Assembly (NCBI GenBank): GCA_022822265.1
Contig: JAJECA010000060.1
Location: 1 to 64,000, forward strand
Length of the DNA: 64,000 nt
Source of the DNA: Acidimicrobiia bacterium
Lineage (GTDB): Bacteria > Actinomycetota > Acidimicrobiia > Acidimicrobiales > Bin134
Direction of reading: 5' to 3'
The notes beneath the pieces were generated by a model. It worked only from the letters and a program-made list of their open reading frames with translations. It did no database searches and had not been told where the DNA came from. Shown here in pieces: positions 39,897 to 48,219 of the stretch (positions within the stretch are counted from its first letter, which is position 1; every line of letters begins with the position of its first letter). The translations under genes were made by a program, and so were the position numbers.

Positions 39897-41612
39897 ATGC
39901 TGGATTTGATCATCAAGGGCGGAACCGTTGTGGACGGTACCGGATCGCCGGGCGCAGTCGGCGATGTGGGCATCAGCGGCGGGAGGATCACCGCTGTTGG
40001 GGAGGTCGACGACACCGCGGCGCAGGTAATCGACGCCGACGGGCTGGTGGTGGCGCCGGGCTTCATCGACGCCCATACCCACTACGACGCCCAGTTGTTC
40101 TGGGATCCGCTGGCCTCTCCCTCCAACGAGCACGGGGTGACCACCGTGCTGGGCGGTAATTGCGGTTTCACGCTGGCCCCGCTCAAGGCCGACGACGCCG
40201 ACTACATCCGCCAAATGATGGCCAAGGTGGAGGGGATGCCCCTGCCTGCGCTGGAGCAGGGTCTGCCGTGGAGCTGGTCGAGCTTCGCCGAGTACCTGGA
40301 TGCACTGGAAGGGCGCATCGGGGTGAACGCCGGGTTCCTGGTGGGCCACTCGGCGCTGCGCCGCTTTGTGATGGGGGCCGAGGGCACCGGGAACGCGGCC
40401 TCTGCCGAGCAGGTGGGCGAGATGGTGCGGCTGCTGCACGAGGCGCTGGAGGCCGGCGGCTTGGGATTCTCGTCGTCGCAGTCCACCACGCACTCCGACG
40501 GCAACAATGATCCCGTTCCCTCTTACTTTGCCGACCGCGACGAGATGCTGGCCTTGTGCGCCGCGGTGGGCGACCACCCGGGCACCTGGCTGGAGTTCAT
40601 CATCACCGGTTGCAATGCGTTCTTCACCGACGAGGAGATCGACCTGATGACCCAGATGTCGGTGCGGGCCCAGCGGTCGCTCAACTGGAACGTCCTCTCC
40701 CACGCTTCCACGATGATGGATCGCACCCAGCACCAGCTCCGGGCATCGGATGTGGCCGCCGAGGCCGGGGGGCGCATCGTGGCGCTGTCGATGCCGTCGA
40801 TCGGCGGTCTGAAGATGAGCTTCGCCAGCTATTGCGCCCTGTACCTGCTGCCCAACTGGGGCGATGTGCTGTACTTGGACCACGACGAGAAGAAGGCCAA
40901 GCTGGCCGATCCCGCCGTGCGGCAGTGGCTGGATGAACAGGCCCGCAGCTCCGAGGGGCCGTTCCAGTTCATCTCCACCTGGGCCAACATGGAGATCGGC
41001 GATACCTACGCCCCGGAGAACGCCGGGCTCACCGGTCGCAAGGTGGGAGACATTGCCGCCGAGAGAGGGGTGGACCCGTTCGACGCCCTGCTCGACATCG
41101 TGGTGGCCGACGATCTGCGCACCGCGCTGTGGCCCCTGTCGTCCGACGACATCGACGTGGCCTGGCAGCAGCGGGCCGATCTGTGGCGCGACCAGCGGGT
41201 GCTGGTGGGCGGCTCCGACGCCGGCGCCCACCTCGACCGCATGTGCGGCGCCCGTTTCCCCACCGAGATGATGGCCCAGGCAGTGCGCGACCGGGGACTG
41301 TTGTCGATGGAAGAGTGCGTGCGGCTCTTGACCGACGAGCCCGCCCGCCTGTTCGGCCTGAAGGGCCGAGGCCGGGTGGCCGAGGGTTACTGCGCCGATT
41401 TAGTGGTATTCGACCCCAACACCGTTGCCTCCGGCCCCATCGTGGAGCGCACCGACCTCCCCGGCAGCTGCGAACGCCTCTACGCCAGCGCCATCGGCGT
41501 AGAGCACGTGCTGGTCAACGGCACCGAAATAATCGCCGCCGGCCACCCCACCGGCGCCACCCCCGGCACCCTCCTGAGATCAGGCCGCGACACCGAAACC
41601 GTGCTGCCGTAA
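39897..41612 (+). CDS. N-acyl-D-amino-acid deacylase-like amidohydrolase
   Basis: 571 residues of the D-aminoacylase group. Features in order are VVDGTG, the metal-binding H-T-H in GFIDAHTHYDAQLFWDP, VLGGNCGF, and the catalytic Asp in VGGSDAGAHLDRMCG, then LKGRGRVAEGYCADLVVFD at the C-terminal beta-sandwich. The family removes acyl groups from D-amino acids or hydrolyses related amides. It is followed after 70 bp by a close paralogue, itself preceded by its own leaderless promoter. Physiological substrate unknown. Confidence 0.87.
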   Translation: MLDLIIKGGTVVDGTGSPGAVGDVGISGGRITAVGEVDDTAAQVIDADGLVVAPGFIDAHTHYDAQLFWDPLASPSNEHGVTTVLGGNCGFTLAPLKADDADYIRQMMAKVEGMPLPALEQGLPWSWSSFAEYLDALEGRIGVNAGFLVGHSALRRFVMGAEGTGNAASAEQVGEMVRLLHEALEAGGLGFSSSQSTTHSDGNNDPVPSYFADRDEMLALCAAVGDHPGTWLEFIITGCNAFFTDEEIDLMTQMSVRAQRSLNWNVLSHASTMMDRTQHQLRASDVAAEAGGRIVALSMPSIGGLKMSFASYCALYLLPNWGDVLYLDHDEKKAKLADPAVRQWLDEQARSSEGPFQFISTWANMEIGDTYAPENAGLTGRKVGDIAAERGVDPFDALLDIVVADDLRTALWPLSSDDIDVAWQQRADLWRDQRVLVGGSDAGAHLDRMCGARFPTEMMAQAVRDRGLLSMEECVRLLTDEPARLFGLKGRGRVAEGYCADLVVFDPNTVASGPIVERTDLPGSCERLYASAIGVEHVLVNGTEIIAAGHPTGATPGTLLRSGRDTETVLP

Positions 41613-41670
41613 GGCAGATCGCAGCGCGTCGCTGAGCAACCCCGACAGTTGGGGATCGATCAGGCGCGCC

Positions 41671-41676
41671 TACTGT
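41671..41676 (+). promoter_or_regulatory. -10 element TACTGT of a leaderless gene
   Basis: TACTGT ends 6 nt before ATG 41683. A possible -35, TTGGGG, lies at 41649-41654 with a 16-bp spacer. This makes the second deacylase an independent transcript. Confidence 0.45.
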
Positions 41677-41682
41677 GGGGGC

Positions 41683-43395
41683 ATGTTTGATCTGGTGATT
41701 CGGGGTGGCGCGGTTGTGGATGGGACCGGGGCTGAGCCGGTGGTGGCCGATGTGGCGGTTTCCGGAGGGCGGATTGCCGAGATTGGGCAGGTGGATGGTG
41801 CGGCGGCCCGGACGGTGGATGCCGACGGGCTGGCGGTGGCGCCGGGGTTTATCGATCCCCACACCCACTACGACGCGCAGCTCTTTTGGGATCCGGCGGC
41901 CACGCCGTCTCCAATGCACGGGGTGACCACTGTGCTGGGGGGCAATTGCGGGTTCTCCCTGGCCCCGGTGAACCCCGACGACGCCCGCTACCTGCAAGAG
42001 ATGATGGCCATGGTGGAGGGGATGCCCCTTTTGGCGCTGGAGCAGGGGCTGCCGTGGGACTGGGAGACGTTCGGGGAGTTCTTGGACAGCCTCGACGGCA
42101 ACACCGCGGTCAACGCCGGATTCTTGGTGGGCCACTCGGCCCTGCGCCGCTATGTGATGGGGCCCGACGCCAATCAGCCGGCCAGCTCTGAGCAACTCGA
42201 CCAGATGGTGCGGGCCCTCCACGATGGGCTGGCCGCCGGTGGCATGGGGTTCTCCACATCTTTGGCCCACACCCATTGGGACGGCGACAACGAACCCGTG
42301 CCCAGTCGATTCTCCACAACTGAGGAGGTGCTGACGCTGGCCGGAGCGGTGGCCGACCATCCTGGCACCTGGCTGGAGTTCATCACCTCTGGATGTCTCA
42401 GCATGTTCAGCGACGAGGAGATCGAGCTGATGAGCCAGATGTCGGCCCGGGCCCAGCGTCCGCTGAACTGGAACGTGCTCACCGTCAGCGCCGACGCCAA
42501 AGAGCGCACCAACCACCAACTCGGCGCCGCTGATGCGGCTGCTGAGGTTGGCGGTCGCATCGTGGCGTTGTCGATGCCCACCATCGGCGGGCTGAAGCTC
42601 TGCTTCGCCACCTACTGCCCGCTGTACAACATGCCGGGGTGGAAGGACACCATGAACCTTCCCCATGAGGAGAAGATGGCCGCGCTGGCCGATCCGGAGA
42701 CCCGGCGGTGGCTGAACGATCAGGCCCAGACCGGGAGCGGCGGCTTCTACCACATGGCCCAGTGGCAGAACATGGAGATCGGCACCACCTATTCCCCGGA
42801 AAACGACGGGCTCACTGGAAGGCGAGTGGGCGACATCGCGGCGGAGCGGGGACAAGAGCCGTTCGACACGCTGTGCGACATCGTGCTGGCCGACGACCTG
42901 CGCACCGACCTGTGGCCCATCAATGCCGACGATTCGTCGGAGAGCTGGGCTCATCGAGCCGAGCACTGGCGGGATCCCCGGGTGATCGTGGGCGGCTCCG
43001 ACGCCGGCGCCCATCTCGACCGCATGTGCGGCACCCGCTACTTCACCATCATCCTGGGCGACATCGTGCGCAACCGGGGGCTGCTGCCGCTGGAGGAGGC
43101 GGTGAGGCTGATGACCGATGTGCCGGCCCGCCTGTTCGGGCTGAAGGGGCGGGGCCGGGTGGCCGAAGGCTGGCATGCCGATCTGGTGGTGTTCGATCCG
43201 GCCACGGTGTCCTCCGACCCCATCGAGGCCCGCACCGATCTGCCCGGCGACTGCATGCGCCTGTTCGCAGGCGCCCAGGGTGTTCACCGGGTGCTGGTGG
43301 GCGGAACCGACATCGTGGTCGACGGCCAAGTGACCGGCGCCACCCCGGGAACCGTTCTGCGCTCCGGCCGCGACACCGAAACCGTGCTTCCCTAG
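41683..43395 (+). CDS. N-acyl-D-amino-acid deacylase-like amidohydrolase (tandem paralogue)
   Basis: 570 residues, similar in every segment to the 571-residue neighbour: VVDGTG, IDPHTHYDAQLFWDP, VLGGNCGFSLAP, VGGSDAGAHLDRMCGTRYF and LKGRGRVAEGWHADLVVFD. The differences lie mostly in the middle (around residues 150-190 and 330-360), which could change acyl-group preference. It arose by tandem duplication, but the short interval and separate -10 box show both copies have their own promoter. The last residues (DTETVLP) are identical in both. Confidence 0.87.
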   Translation: MFDLVIRGGAVVDGTGAEPVVADVAVSGGRIAEIGQVDGAAARTVDADGLAVAPGFIDPHTHYDAQLFWDPAATPSPMHGVTTVLGGNCGFSLAPVNPDDARYLQEMMAMVEGMPLLALEQGLPWDWETFGEFLDSLDGNTAVNAGFLVGHSALRRYVMGPDANQPASSEQLDQMVRALHDGLAAGGMGFSTSLAHTHWDGDNEPVPSRFSTTEEVLTLAGAVADHPGTWLEFITSGCLSMFSDEEIELMSQMSARAQRPLNWNVLTVSADAKERTNHQLGAADAAAEVGGRIVALSMPTIGGLKLCFATYCPLYNMPGWKDTMNLPHEEKMAALADPETRRWLNDQAQTGSGGFYHMAQWQNMEIGTTYSPENDGLTGRRVGDIAAERGQEPFDTLCDIVLADDLRTDLWPINADDSSESWAHRAEHWRDPRVIVGGSDAGAHLDRMCGTRYFTIILGDIVRNRGLLPLEEAVRLMTDVPARLFGLKGRGRVAEGWHADLVVFDPATVSSDPIEARTDLPGDCMRLFAGAQGVHRVLVGGTDIVVDGQVTGATPGTVLRSGRDTETVLP

Positions 43396-43467
43396 CGATC
43401 GAGACCCCGTCCGCCCCCGACCGCGCGGGGGTGGGACGCAGTCGGGGGCAGAGGCTTGGGGGTGGGG

Positions 43468-43683
43468 TTAGGCGGCGAAGTGCTCGTCCTTGGCGCGGTA
43501 GTGCTCGTCGAGGCCAGAAAGGGCGGGGTGGCGCAGCTCCGATGGCCGAAATCGGACGGCCCCGCCGATGCAGTAGGCGGGCACGAAGCCGTCGTTGATG
43601 CCCCTCAGCAAACTGTGCTGGTCGATGCCGAGCATCTGGCATGCCGCGGCCGGGCCGATGAGGTTGTCTGCAGGGTGATTCAT
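43468..43683 (-). CDS. Small HTH (excisionase/MerR-like) DNA-binding protein
   Basis: 71 residues from ATG 43683, with AAAGGAG 8 nt upstream. The sequence reads as one helix-turn-helix unit: GPAAACQMLGIDQHSLLRGINDGFVPAYCIGGAVRFRPSEL, a pattern seen in excisionase-type and other small MerR-like domains (helix, turn, recognition helix, wing with R-x-R-x-S-E-L). No integrase or phage gene is nearby, so it may be a chromosomal regulator. It is transcribed away from the AT-rich island to its right. Confidence 0.7.
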   Translation of the reverse strand: MNHPADNLIGPAAACQMLGIDQHSLLRGINDGFVPAYCIGGAVRFRPSELRHPALSGLDEHYRAKDEHFAA

Positions 43684-43832
43684 GTGTCTGCTCCTTTCAG
43701 TGGCTGCGCCCCAGCCGCTGAACACGACCTAGGCGGAAATGGAGCGGGCATTGTCGCGATTCAAACTCTCAAATAATTCCCACCTAGATTCACCTAATGT
43801 CGAGATTTTTCCGTCAGCTTCGCTCCGTCTCC

Positions 43833-43853
43833 TGTGGATAATTCTGTGGACAA
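43833..43853. promoter_or_regulatory. Two adjacent DnaA boxes
   Basis: TGTGGATAA (43833-43841, reverse of the consensus TTATCCACA) and TGTGGACAA (43845-43853, reverse of TTGTCCACA, the form used by mycobacteria and streptomycetes) lie in the same orientation with 3 bp between them. An AT-rich stretch follows. They could bind DnaA for regulation or replication. No replication genes are near. Confidence 0.55.
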
Positions 43854-43998
43854 ATAATGACACCCACTAAGAGCTGGGAATTTGCGGCTAAATTTTGAGT
43901 AACTCTGAGCAAGGAAGCCGCTGGCAAGATATTTGGTAAAATTAACTGAATTTTTGTGAAACGAATGGATTACTCGCCTATTTTGTCATGGGCGGTGG

Positions 43999-44061
43999 TC
44001 AGAATCGGCCGATTACCTCGTCGGCGAAGCGGTCCATAGTGGCCTCCGCGGAGGCTTCCAC
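43999..44061 (-). pseudogene. Possible C-terminal relic of a lost gene
   Basis: A 20-codon frame ending at 43999 reads VEASAEATMDRFADEVIGRF. The M-D-R-F-A-D-E-V-I-x-R-F ending is typical of LLM-class oxidoreductases. An in-frame stop lies just upstream and there is no room for a full gene. It may be what remains after a deletion that also created the AT-rich island. Confidence 0.25.
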
Positions 44062-44075
44062 GCCTGATCAGCATC

Positions 44076-44081
44076 TAGCCT
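44076..44081 (+). promoter_or_regulatory. -10 element TAGCCT for the helicase gene
   Basis: TAGCCT ends 10 nt before ATG 44092, giving a leader of about 3-4 nt at most. There is no ribosome-binding site. Confidence 0.35.
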
Positions 44082-44091
44082 AAATCTCGCC

Positions 44092-46197
44092 ATGGCTGCG
44101 CCTCCTGCTCTCGTCGATTTCATGCCTGCGGTGAGCGATCCCGATGAGCTGCTGGGGGCTTTCTGTGATTGGGCGGAGGCGGCAGGGCTAGAGCTGTACC
44201 CCCATCAGGAGGAGGCGGTGCTGCGGCTGTTGGGGGGCGACAACGTGGTGCTGGCCACTCCCACTGGCTCGGGGAAGTCGCTGGTGGCGCTGGCTGCGGC
44301 GTTCGCCGCGCTGGCCCAGGGTCGGCAGGCGGTGTACACCGCGCCGATCAAGGCATTGGTCAGCGAGAAGTTCTTCGAGCTGGTGGCGGCTTTCGGAGCC
44401 GAGCAGGTGGGGATGGTCACCGGCGATGCCAACGTGAACGGCAACGCCCCGGTGATTGCCTGCACCGCGGAGATCTTGGCGCTGCGGGCCCTCCATTCCG
44501 GCAGCGAGGCCGACGCCGACGTTGTGGTGATGGACGAATTCCACTACTACGGCGACAGGGATCGGGGCTGGGCTTGGCAAGTACCGCTGCTGGAGCTGAG
44601 CCGGCCCCAATTCTTGTTGATGTCGGCCACCCTGGGCGACACGGCCGCCTTGCGTCAAGACCTGAGCAAGCGAAACGGCCGGCCCACCGCTCTGGTGGCC
44701 TCGGCCGAGCGGCCTGTGCCCCTGGACGTGGAGTATCGGGAAACCCCGCTGCACGTGTCCATTGCCGAACTGTTGGGCGCTGACAAGGCGCCGGTGTACA
44801 TCGTCCACTTCACCCAGCGGGAGGCCACCGCCCAGGCCCAGAGCCTGACCAGCCTCGACGTGCTGGACGCCGAAGCCAAGGCCGCGGTGAAGGAGGCAAT
44901 CGGCGGATTCCGCTTCGACACTCCATTCGGCAAGGACCTGCGCCGCTTCGTGCTGGCCGGGGTGGGGGTGCACCACGCCGGGCTGCTGCCCAAGTACCGG
45001 CTGCTGGTGGAGAAGCTGGCGCAAGAGGGCCATCTCAAGCTGATCTGCGGCACCGACACCTTGGGAGTGGGGGTGAACGTGCCCATTCGCACCGTGCTGT
45101 TCACTCGCTTGTACAAGTACGACGGTCGCCGCACCCGGGTGCTGTCGGTGCGGGACTTCCAGCAGATCGCGGGACGGGCCGGCCGCAAGGGTTTCGACGA
45201 GGAGGGCAGCGTCTGGGTGCAGGCGCCCGAGCATGTGATCGAGAACCGCCGGGCCGAGGCCAAGGCCGCATCCGACCCGGTCAAGCGGCGCAAGCTGGTG
45301 AAGAAGAAACCGCCCGAGCACAACTACGCCCACTACGACGGCGACACGCTGAACCGACTGTGGCACGGCCGCCCCGAGACCCTGGATTCCAGCTTCGCGG
45401 TGAGCCATTCCATGATGCTCAATGTGCTCGACCGACCGGGCGACGGCTGCGCGGCCATGAAGCGCCTGCTGGTTGACAACCACGAGCCCCGATCCCGCCA
45501 GCGAACCCACATTCGCCGGGCGGTGGGGGTGTTCCGGTCGCTCATCGACGCCGAGATCGTGGAGGTGCTTGACGAGCCCGACCACCTCGGCCGCCCGGTG
45601 CGGGTGAATCTCGACCTCCAAGACGAGTTCCGGCTGAACCAGCCGCTGGGGCTGTTTGCGGTGGAGGCGCTGGAAGCGCTGGACATTGAGGTGCCCGACT
45701 ATCACTGGCAGGCGCTCAGCGTGGTGGAGTCGGTGCTGGAAGACCCCACGGTGGTGTTGTTGGCCCAACGGGACAAGGCCCGTGACGACCTCATGGCCCA
45801 GCTCAAAGCCGAGCGGGTGCCCTACGAGGAGCGCCTCGAGCGACTCTCGGAGGTCACCTGGCCCCGCCCCGAGGCCGAGTTCATCGATCCGGCCTTCGCG
45901 GTGTTCGCCCGCTACCACCCCTGGGTGGGCCACGACCGCCCCAGCCCCAAATCGGTGGCCCGCGATCTCATGGAAGTTGGCGACACCTTCAACCAGTACG
46001 TCTCCCGCTACGGCATCAAGCGCTCGGAGGGCGCGCTATTGCGCTATCTGTCCGACTGCTACAAGGCCCTGGTCCAAACCGTCCCGGCTGCTGCCGTCAA
46101 CGACTCCCTGGCCAGCCTCACCGCCGAGCTCCGCAACCTCTTGCGCACCACCGACTCCAGCCTCCTAGACGAATGGGAGAGCCTGCGCCAACGGTGA
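44092..46197 (+). CDS. Superfamily 2 DEAD/DEAH-type RNA helicase, Ski2/Mtr4-like with DUF3516-type end
   Basis: 701 residues. Helicase motifs in order: I, ATPTGSGKSLVALA (about residues 55-70); Ia, TAPIKALVSEKFF; II, VVMDEFHYYGD; III, LMSATLGD; then V/VI in GTDTLGVGVNVPIRTVLF and QIAGRAGRKGFDEEG. The C-terminal half matches the actinobacterial helicases annotated with DUF3516. Such proteins are thought to act on structured RNA. Leaderless-type promoter upstream; a zinc-ribbon protein follows. Confidence 0.9.
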   Translation: MAAPPALVDFMPAVSDPDELLGAFCDWAEAAGLELYPHQEEAVLRLLGGDNVVLATPTGSGKSLVALAAAFAALAQGRQAVYTAPIKALVSEKFFELVAAFGAEQVGMVTGDANVNGNAPVIACTAEILALRALHSGSEADADVVVMDEFHYYGDRDRGWAWQVPLLELSRPQFLLMSATLGDTAALRQDLSKRNGRPTALVASAERPVPLDVEYRETPLHVSIAELLGADKAPVYIVHFTQREATAQAQSLTSLDVLDAEAKAAVKEAIGGFRFDTPFGKDLRRFVLAGVGVHHAGLLPKYRLLVEKLAQEGHLKLICGTDTLGVGVNVPIRTVLFTRLYKYDGRRTRVLSVRDFQQIAGRAGRKGFDEEGSVWVQAPEHVIENRRAEAKAASDPVKRRKLVKKKPPEHNYAHYDGDTLNRLWHGRPETLDSSFAVSHSMMLNVLDRPGDGCAAMKRLLVDNHEPRSRQRTHIRRAVGVFRSLIDAEIVEVLDEPDHLGRPVRVNLDLQDEFRLNQPLGLFAVEALEALDIEVPDYHWQALSVVESVLEDPTVVLLAQRDKARDDLMAQLKAERVPYEERLERLSEVTWPRPEAEFIDPAFAVFARYHPWVGHDRPSPKSVARDLMEVGDTFNQYVSRYGIKRSEGALLRYLSDCYKALVQTVPAAAVNDSLASLTAELRNLLRTTDSSLLDEWESLRQR

Positions 46198-46221
46198 ACT
46201 GCCGACTGCTTGCCAGGGTGG

Positions 46222-46227
46222 CACACT
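46222..46227 (+). promoter_or_regulatory. -10-like element CACACT for a small zinc-ribbon gene
   Basis: CACACT (variant of TACACT) ends 6 nt before GTG 46234, the same spacing as other leaderless starts in this window. It favours GTG 46234 over TTG 46210. Confidence 0.28.
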
Positions 46228-46233
46228 GGGTTG

Positions 46234-46401
46234 GTGATCGCCGACCGGATCGTGTGCGTGGACTGCGGGGGGTGGTGCCACCGGATCACGCACTGGCCCG
46301 AAGACGATCCGCCTGTACCGGGCGACACCGTGGCCTATCGCTGCACAGATTGCAGCGACCGCTGGGACTTGGTGCTGGACCAAGAGGATTTTGACGACTG
46401 A
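46234..46401 (+). CDS. Small zinc-ribbon protein
   Basis: About 55 residues. Two cysteine knuckles, CVDCGGWC and CTDCSDRW, about 35 residues apart, define a zinc ribbon. The intervening stretch (HWPEDDPPVPGDTVAYRC) is short and polar, and the tail is acidic (DQEDFDD). Small proteins of this type may bind nucleic acid or act as adaptors. It follows the helicase by 36 bp and its tail ends 7 bp before the convergent esterase gene. Function unknown. Confidence 0.6.
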   Translation: MIADRIVCVDCGGWCHRITHWPEDDPPVPGDTVAYRCTDCSDRWDLVLDQEDFDD

Positions 46402-46408
46402 TTGAGCC

Positions 46409-47356
46409 TCAGGGCAGCAGCGAGGCGATCCAGGTGTCGAGGCGTTTGGCGTGGGCTTTGGCCATCTGGGAGGGCAGCGCCATGAAGCCGTGGGGAGAGT
46501 CGGGGTAGACGGCCAACTCCACCGGCGACTCGGCGGCAGCCAGGCGGGTGGCGAAGAACAGCGAGTCGTCGAGCAGGTGGTCGAATGTGCCCACCGAGAC
46601 CAAACAGGGGGGCAGCCCAGCGAGGTCGGCGAATAGCGGCGACACGTCGGGATGACGGCGCTCGGCGTCGGACATGCCGGGAGTGAAAGACTCGATCATG
46701 AACTGAATCCCCGTCGGGTCCAACATGTCGGCGTTGCCGCCATTGTCGAAGATCGACGGGGTGCCCCGTAGGTCGTAGACCCCGAACACCAGGTTGGCCC
46801 CCAACACCCGGTCGATGGCACCCAGGCGGTCCCGCACCCGCAACAGGGTTACGGCGGCCAGATGCCCTCCGGCCGACTCGCCGCCGATGAACATCTTGTC
46901 GGTTTCCCACTGCTCGAGGCCATGGTTCAGCAGCCATGCGGCGGCCGCCTCGCAGTCGTCGGGGCCGGCAGGGTAGGGGTGCTCGGGGGCCAGCCGGTAG
47001 TCCACCGACAGAACAGCCAAGCTGTGGTGCTCGGCCAAGTGCTCATTGCCCAAATCGTTCATTTGGGGACGGCCCAGGATCCATCCGCCGCCGTGGATGT
47101 GCAGGAACATGGCCTTGGGCTCGTCGGGCACGAACAGCTTCACCGGTATGTCGCCGGCCGGGCCGGGGATGGTGTCCTCAACCGCCATCGTAGAAGGATC
47201 TGGCTCCATGGCCCGCATGAACTCGCGCGAGAGCTCTGCTCGAGCCACTGGGTCTTCAGGCAGATCGGCCTCGGCAATGCTGGTGGAGGGCAGGTGTTCC
47301 AGCAAGGCGTTGGCCTCGGGGCGGTAACCATCGATCGTGTCGTCCCAGAGCTTCAT
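46409..47356 (-). CDS. Alpha/beta hydrolase, hormone-sensitive-lipase-type esterase
   Basis: 315 residues. The oxyanion-hole motif H-G-G-G is in LHIHGGGWILG and the nucleophile Ser in IGGESAGGHLAAV. Later Asp (VGTFDHLLDDS) and His (YPDSPHGFMAL) complete the triad, as in the HSL family. It hydrolyses short- to medium-chain esters. GAGGAG lies in front of the ATG. The adjacent thioesterase gene starts in the opposite direction only a few bases away. Confidence 0.9.
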   Translation of the reverse strand: MKLWDDTIDGYRPEANALLEHLPSTSIAEADLPEDPVARAELSREFMRAMEPDPSTMAVEDTIPGPAGDIPVKLFVPDEPKAMFLHIHGGGWILGRPQMNDLGNEHLAEHHSLAVLSVDYRLAPEHPYPAGPDDCEAAAAWLLNHGLEQWETDKMFIGGESAGGHLAAVTLLRVRDRLGAIDRVLGANLVFGVYDLRGTPSIFDNGGNADMLDPTGIQFMIESFTPGMSDAERRHPDVSPLFADLAGLPPCLVSVGTFDHLLDDSLFFATRLAAAESPVELAVYPDSPHGFMALPSQMAKAHAKRLDTWIASLLP

Positions 47357-47358
47357 CG

Positions 47359-48219
47359 GTGTCTCCTCTGTTCGTCTCGTGCCATACGACTGAGCGGTAC
47401 TACGTTGCCCCTTTTGTGGGCGACGATGCCATTTTCTACGTCGAAGGGGACACCGTCGTACCCACCATCAATGCCCAGGGGCCGTGGGATCCCGGAGTGC
47501 AGCACGGAGGCGCGGTGGCCGGGGTGTTGGCCCGGGCCGTTGAGCATGTGCCTACCCCAGTGCCCATGCGAGTGGCCCGATTCACCCTGGATATGCTGCG
47601 CCGGGTTCCGCTACAGCCCCTGGCCATCTCCACTGAGGTGCTTCGCACCGGCAAGCGAATCCAGACCGTTCGAGCCGAACTGCACGATGGCGACCAGATA
47701 GTTGCTTCTGCGACGGCGGTGTCGGTGCGTACTGGAGCTGAGATCGAGGCCTTCCCCGACCGCCAGCCCGATGCTCCGCTGCCCCCACCGCCGGGTAGCG
47801 CCGGACGGCCTCTGGGGCTCAACCCCCGGGCGCCGATGCCTGAGGGCTTTCCCCATGTGGTGGAGTTCGACCGGGTCGTCGGGAGCAACCGGGGTGGAAC
47901 CCCCAGCAAGACATGGGTTCGCTTGCTGGTGCCGTTTGTGAGGGGCGAGGAGACCTCGCCGCTGGTCAACCTGATGGCCATGGCTGACTTCACCAGCGGA
48001 TTGGGGTCTTTCTTCCCCTTCGATCAATTCGTGTCCATCAACACCGACCTGACCATCCACGTGGTGCGCTATCCCACCAGCGAGCACATCGGCATCGATG
48101 CCGAGACCTGGGCCGACCCCGACGGCATCGGCCAATCCCGGGCCCGGCTCTACGACAGGACCGGACTTTGTGCTCTCAGCAACGCCACCTTGTTCATCGA
48201 ATCCCGCAGCAACTACTGA
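47359..48219 (+). CDS. Acyl-CoA thioesterase-like double-hotdog protein
   Basis: 286 residues as drawn. The N-terminal half has PWDPGVQHGGAVAGVLARAVE (TesB-type hotdog, H-G-G), and the C-terminal half has NLMAMADFTSGLGSFFPFDQFVSINTDLTIH, a second hotdog. It probably hydrolyses acyl-CoA. The GTG at 47359 would lie inside the esterase ribosome-binding site, so the true start may be further in (for example GTG 47416, before VGDDAIFYV). The 3' end overlaps the convergent SDR gene by 7 bp. Confidence 0.75.
   Translation: MSPLFVSCHTTERYYVAPFVGDDAIFYVEGDTVVPTINAQGPWDPGVQHGGAVAGVLARAVEHVPTPVPMRVARFTLDMLRRVPLQPLAISTEVLRTGKRIQTVRAELHDGDQIVASATAVSVRTGAEIEAFPDRQPDAPLPPPPGSAGRPLGLNPRAPMPEGFPHVVEFDRVVGSNRGGTPSKTWVRLLVPFVRGEETSPLVNLMAMADFTSGLGSFFPFDQFVSINTDLTIHVVRYPTSEHIGIDAETWADPDGIGQSRARLYDRTGLCALSNATLFIESRSNY

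Larger units (their letters stand above)
43684..44091. other. AT-rich intergenic island of 408 bp
   Basis: This is by far the most AT-rich stretch in the window, with runs such as TAAATTTTGAG and TGGTAAAATTAACTGAATTT. It holds two DnaA-box sequences at 43833-43853. No gene is supported except the small relic at 43999. It lies between the divergent HTH gene and the helicase gene. Confidence 0.7.

Noticed and set aside
39822-41231. Upstream extension of the amidohydrolase frame to 870 residues
   Set aside because: The extension runs across the divergent deacylase gene, and ATG 39821 has a leaderless -10 box; the extra part is Gly/His/Arg-rich shadow.
41515-43329. 604-codon minus-strand frame opposite the second deacylase
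   Set aside because: Antisense shadow of a clear D-aminoacylase-like protein, with repeated Gly/Arg/His strings only.
43684-44091. Chromosomal replication origin (oriC)
   Set aside because: Only two DnaA boxes are present, and none of the usual neighbours (dnaA, dnaN, gyrB, rpmH) is in the window, so it is reported only as a candidate DnaA-binding region.
44188-45933. 581-codon minus-strand frame opposite the helicase
   Set aside because: The + strand has all helicase motifs in order; the antisense frame has none.
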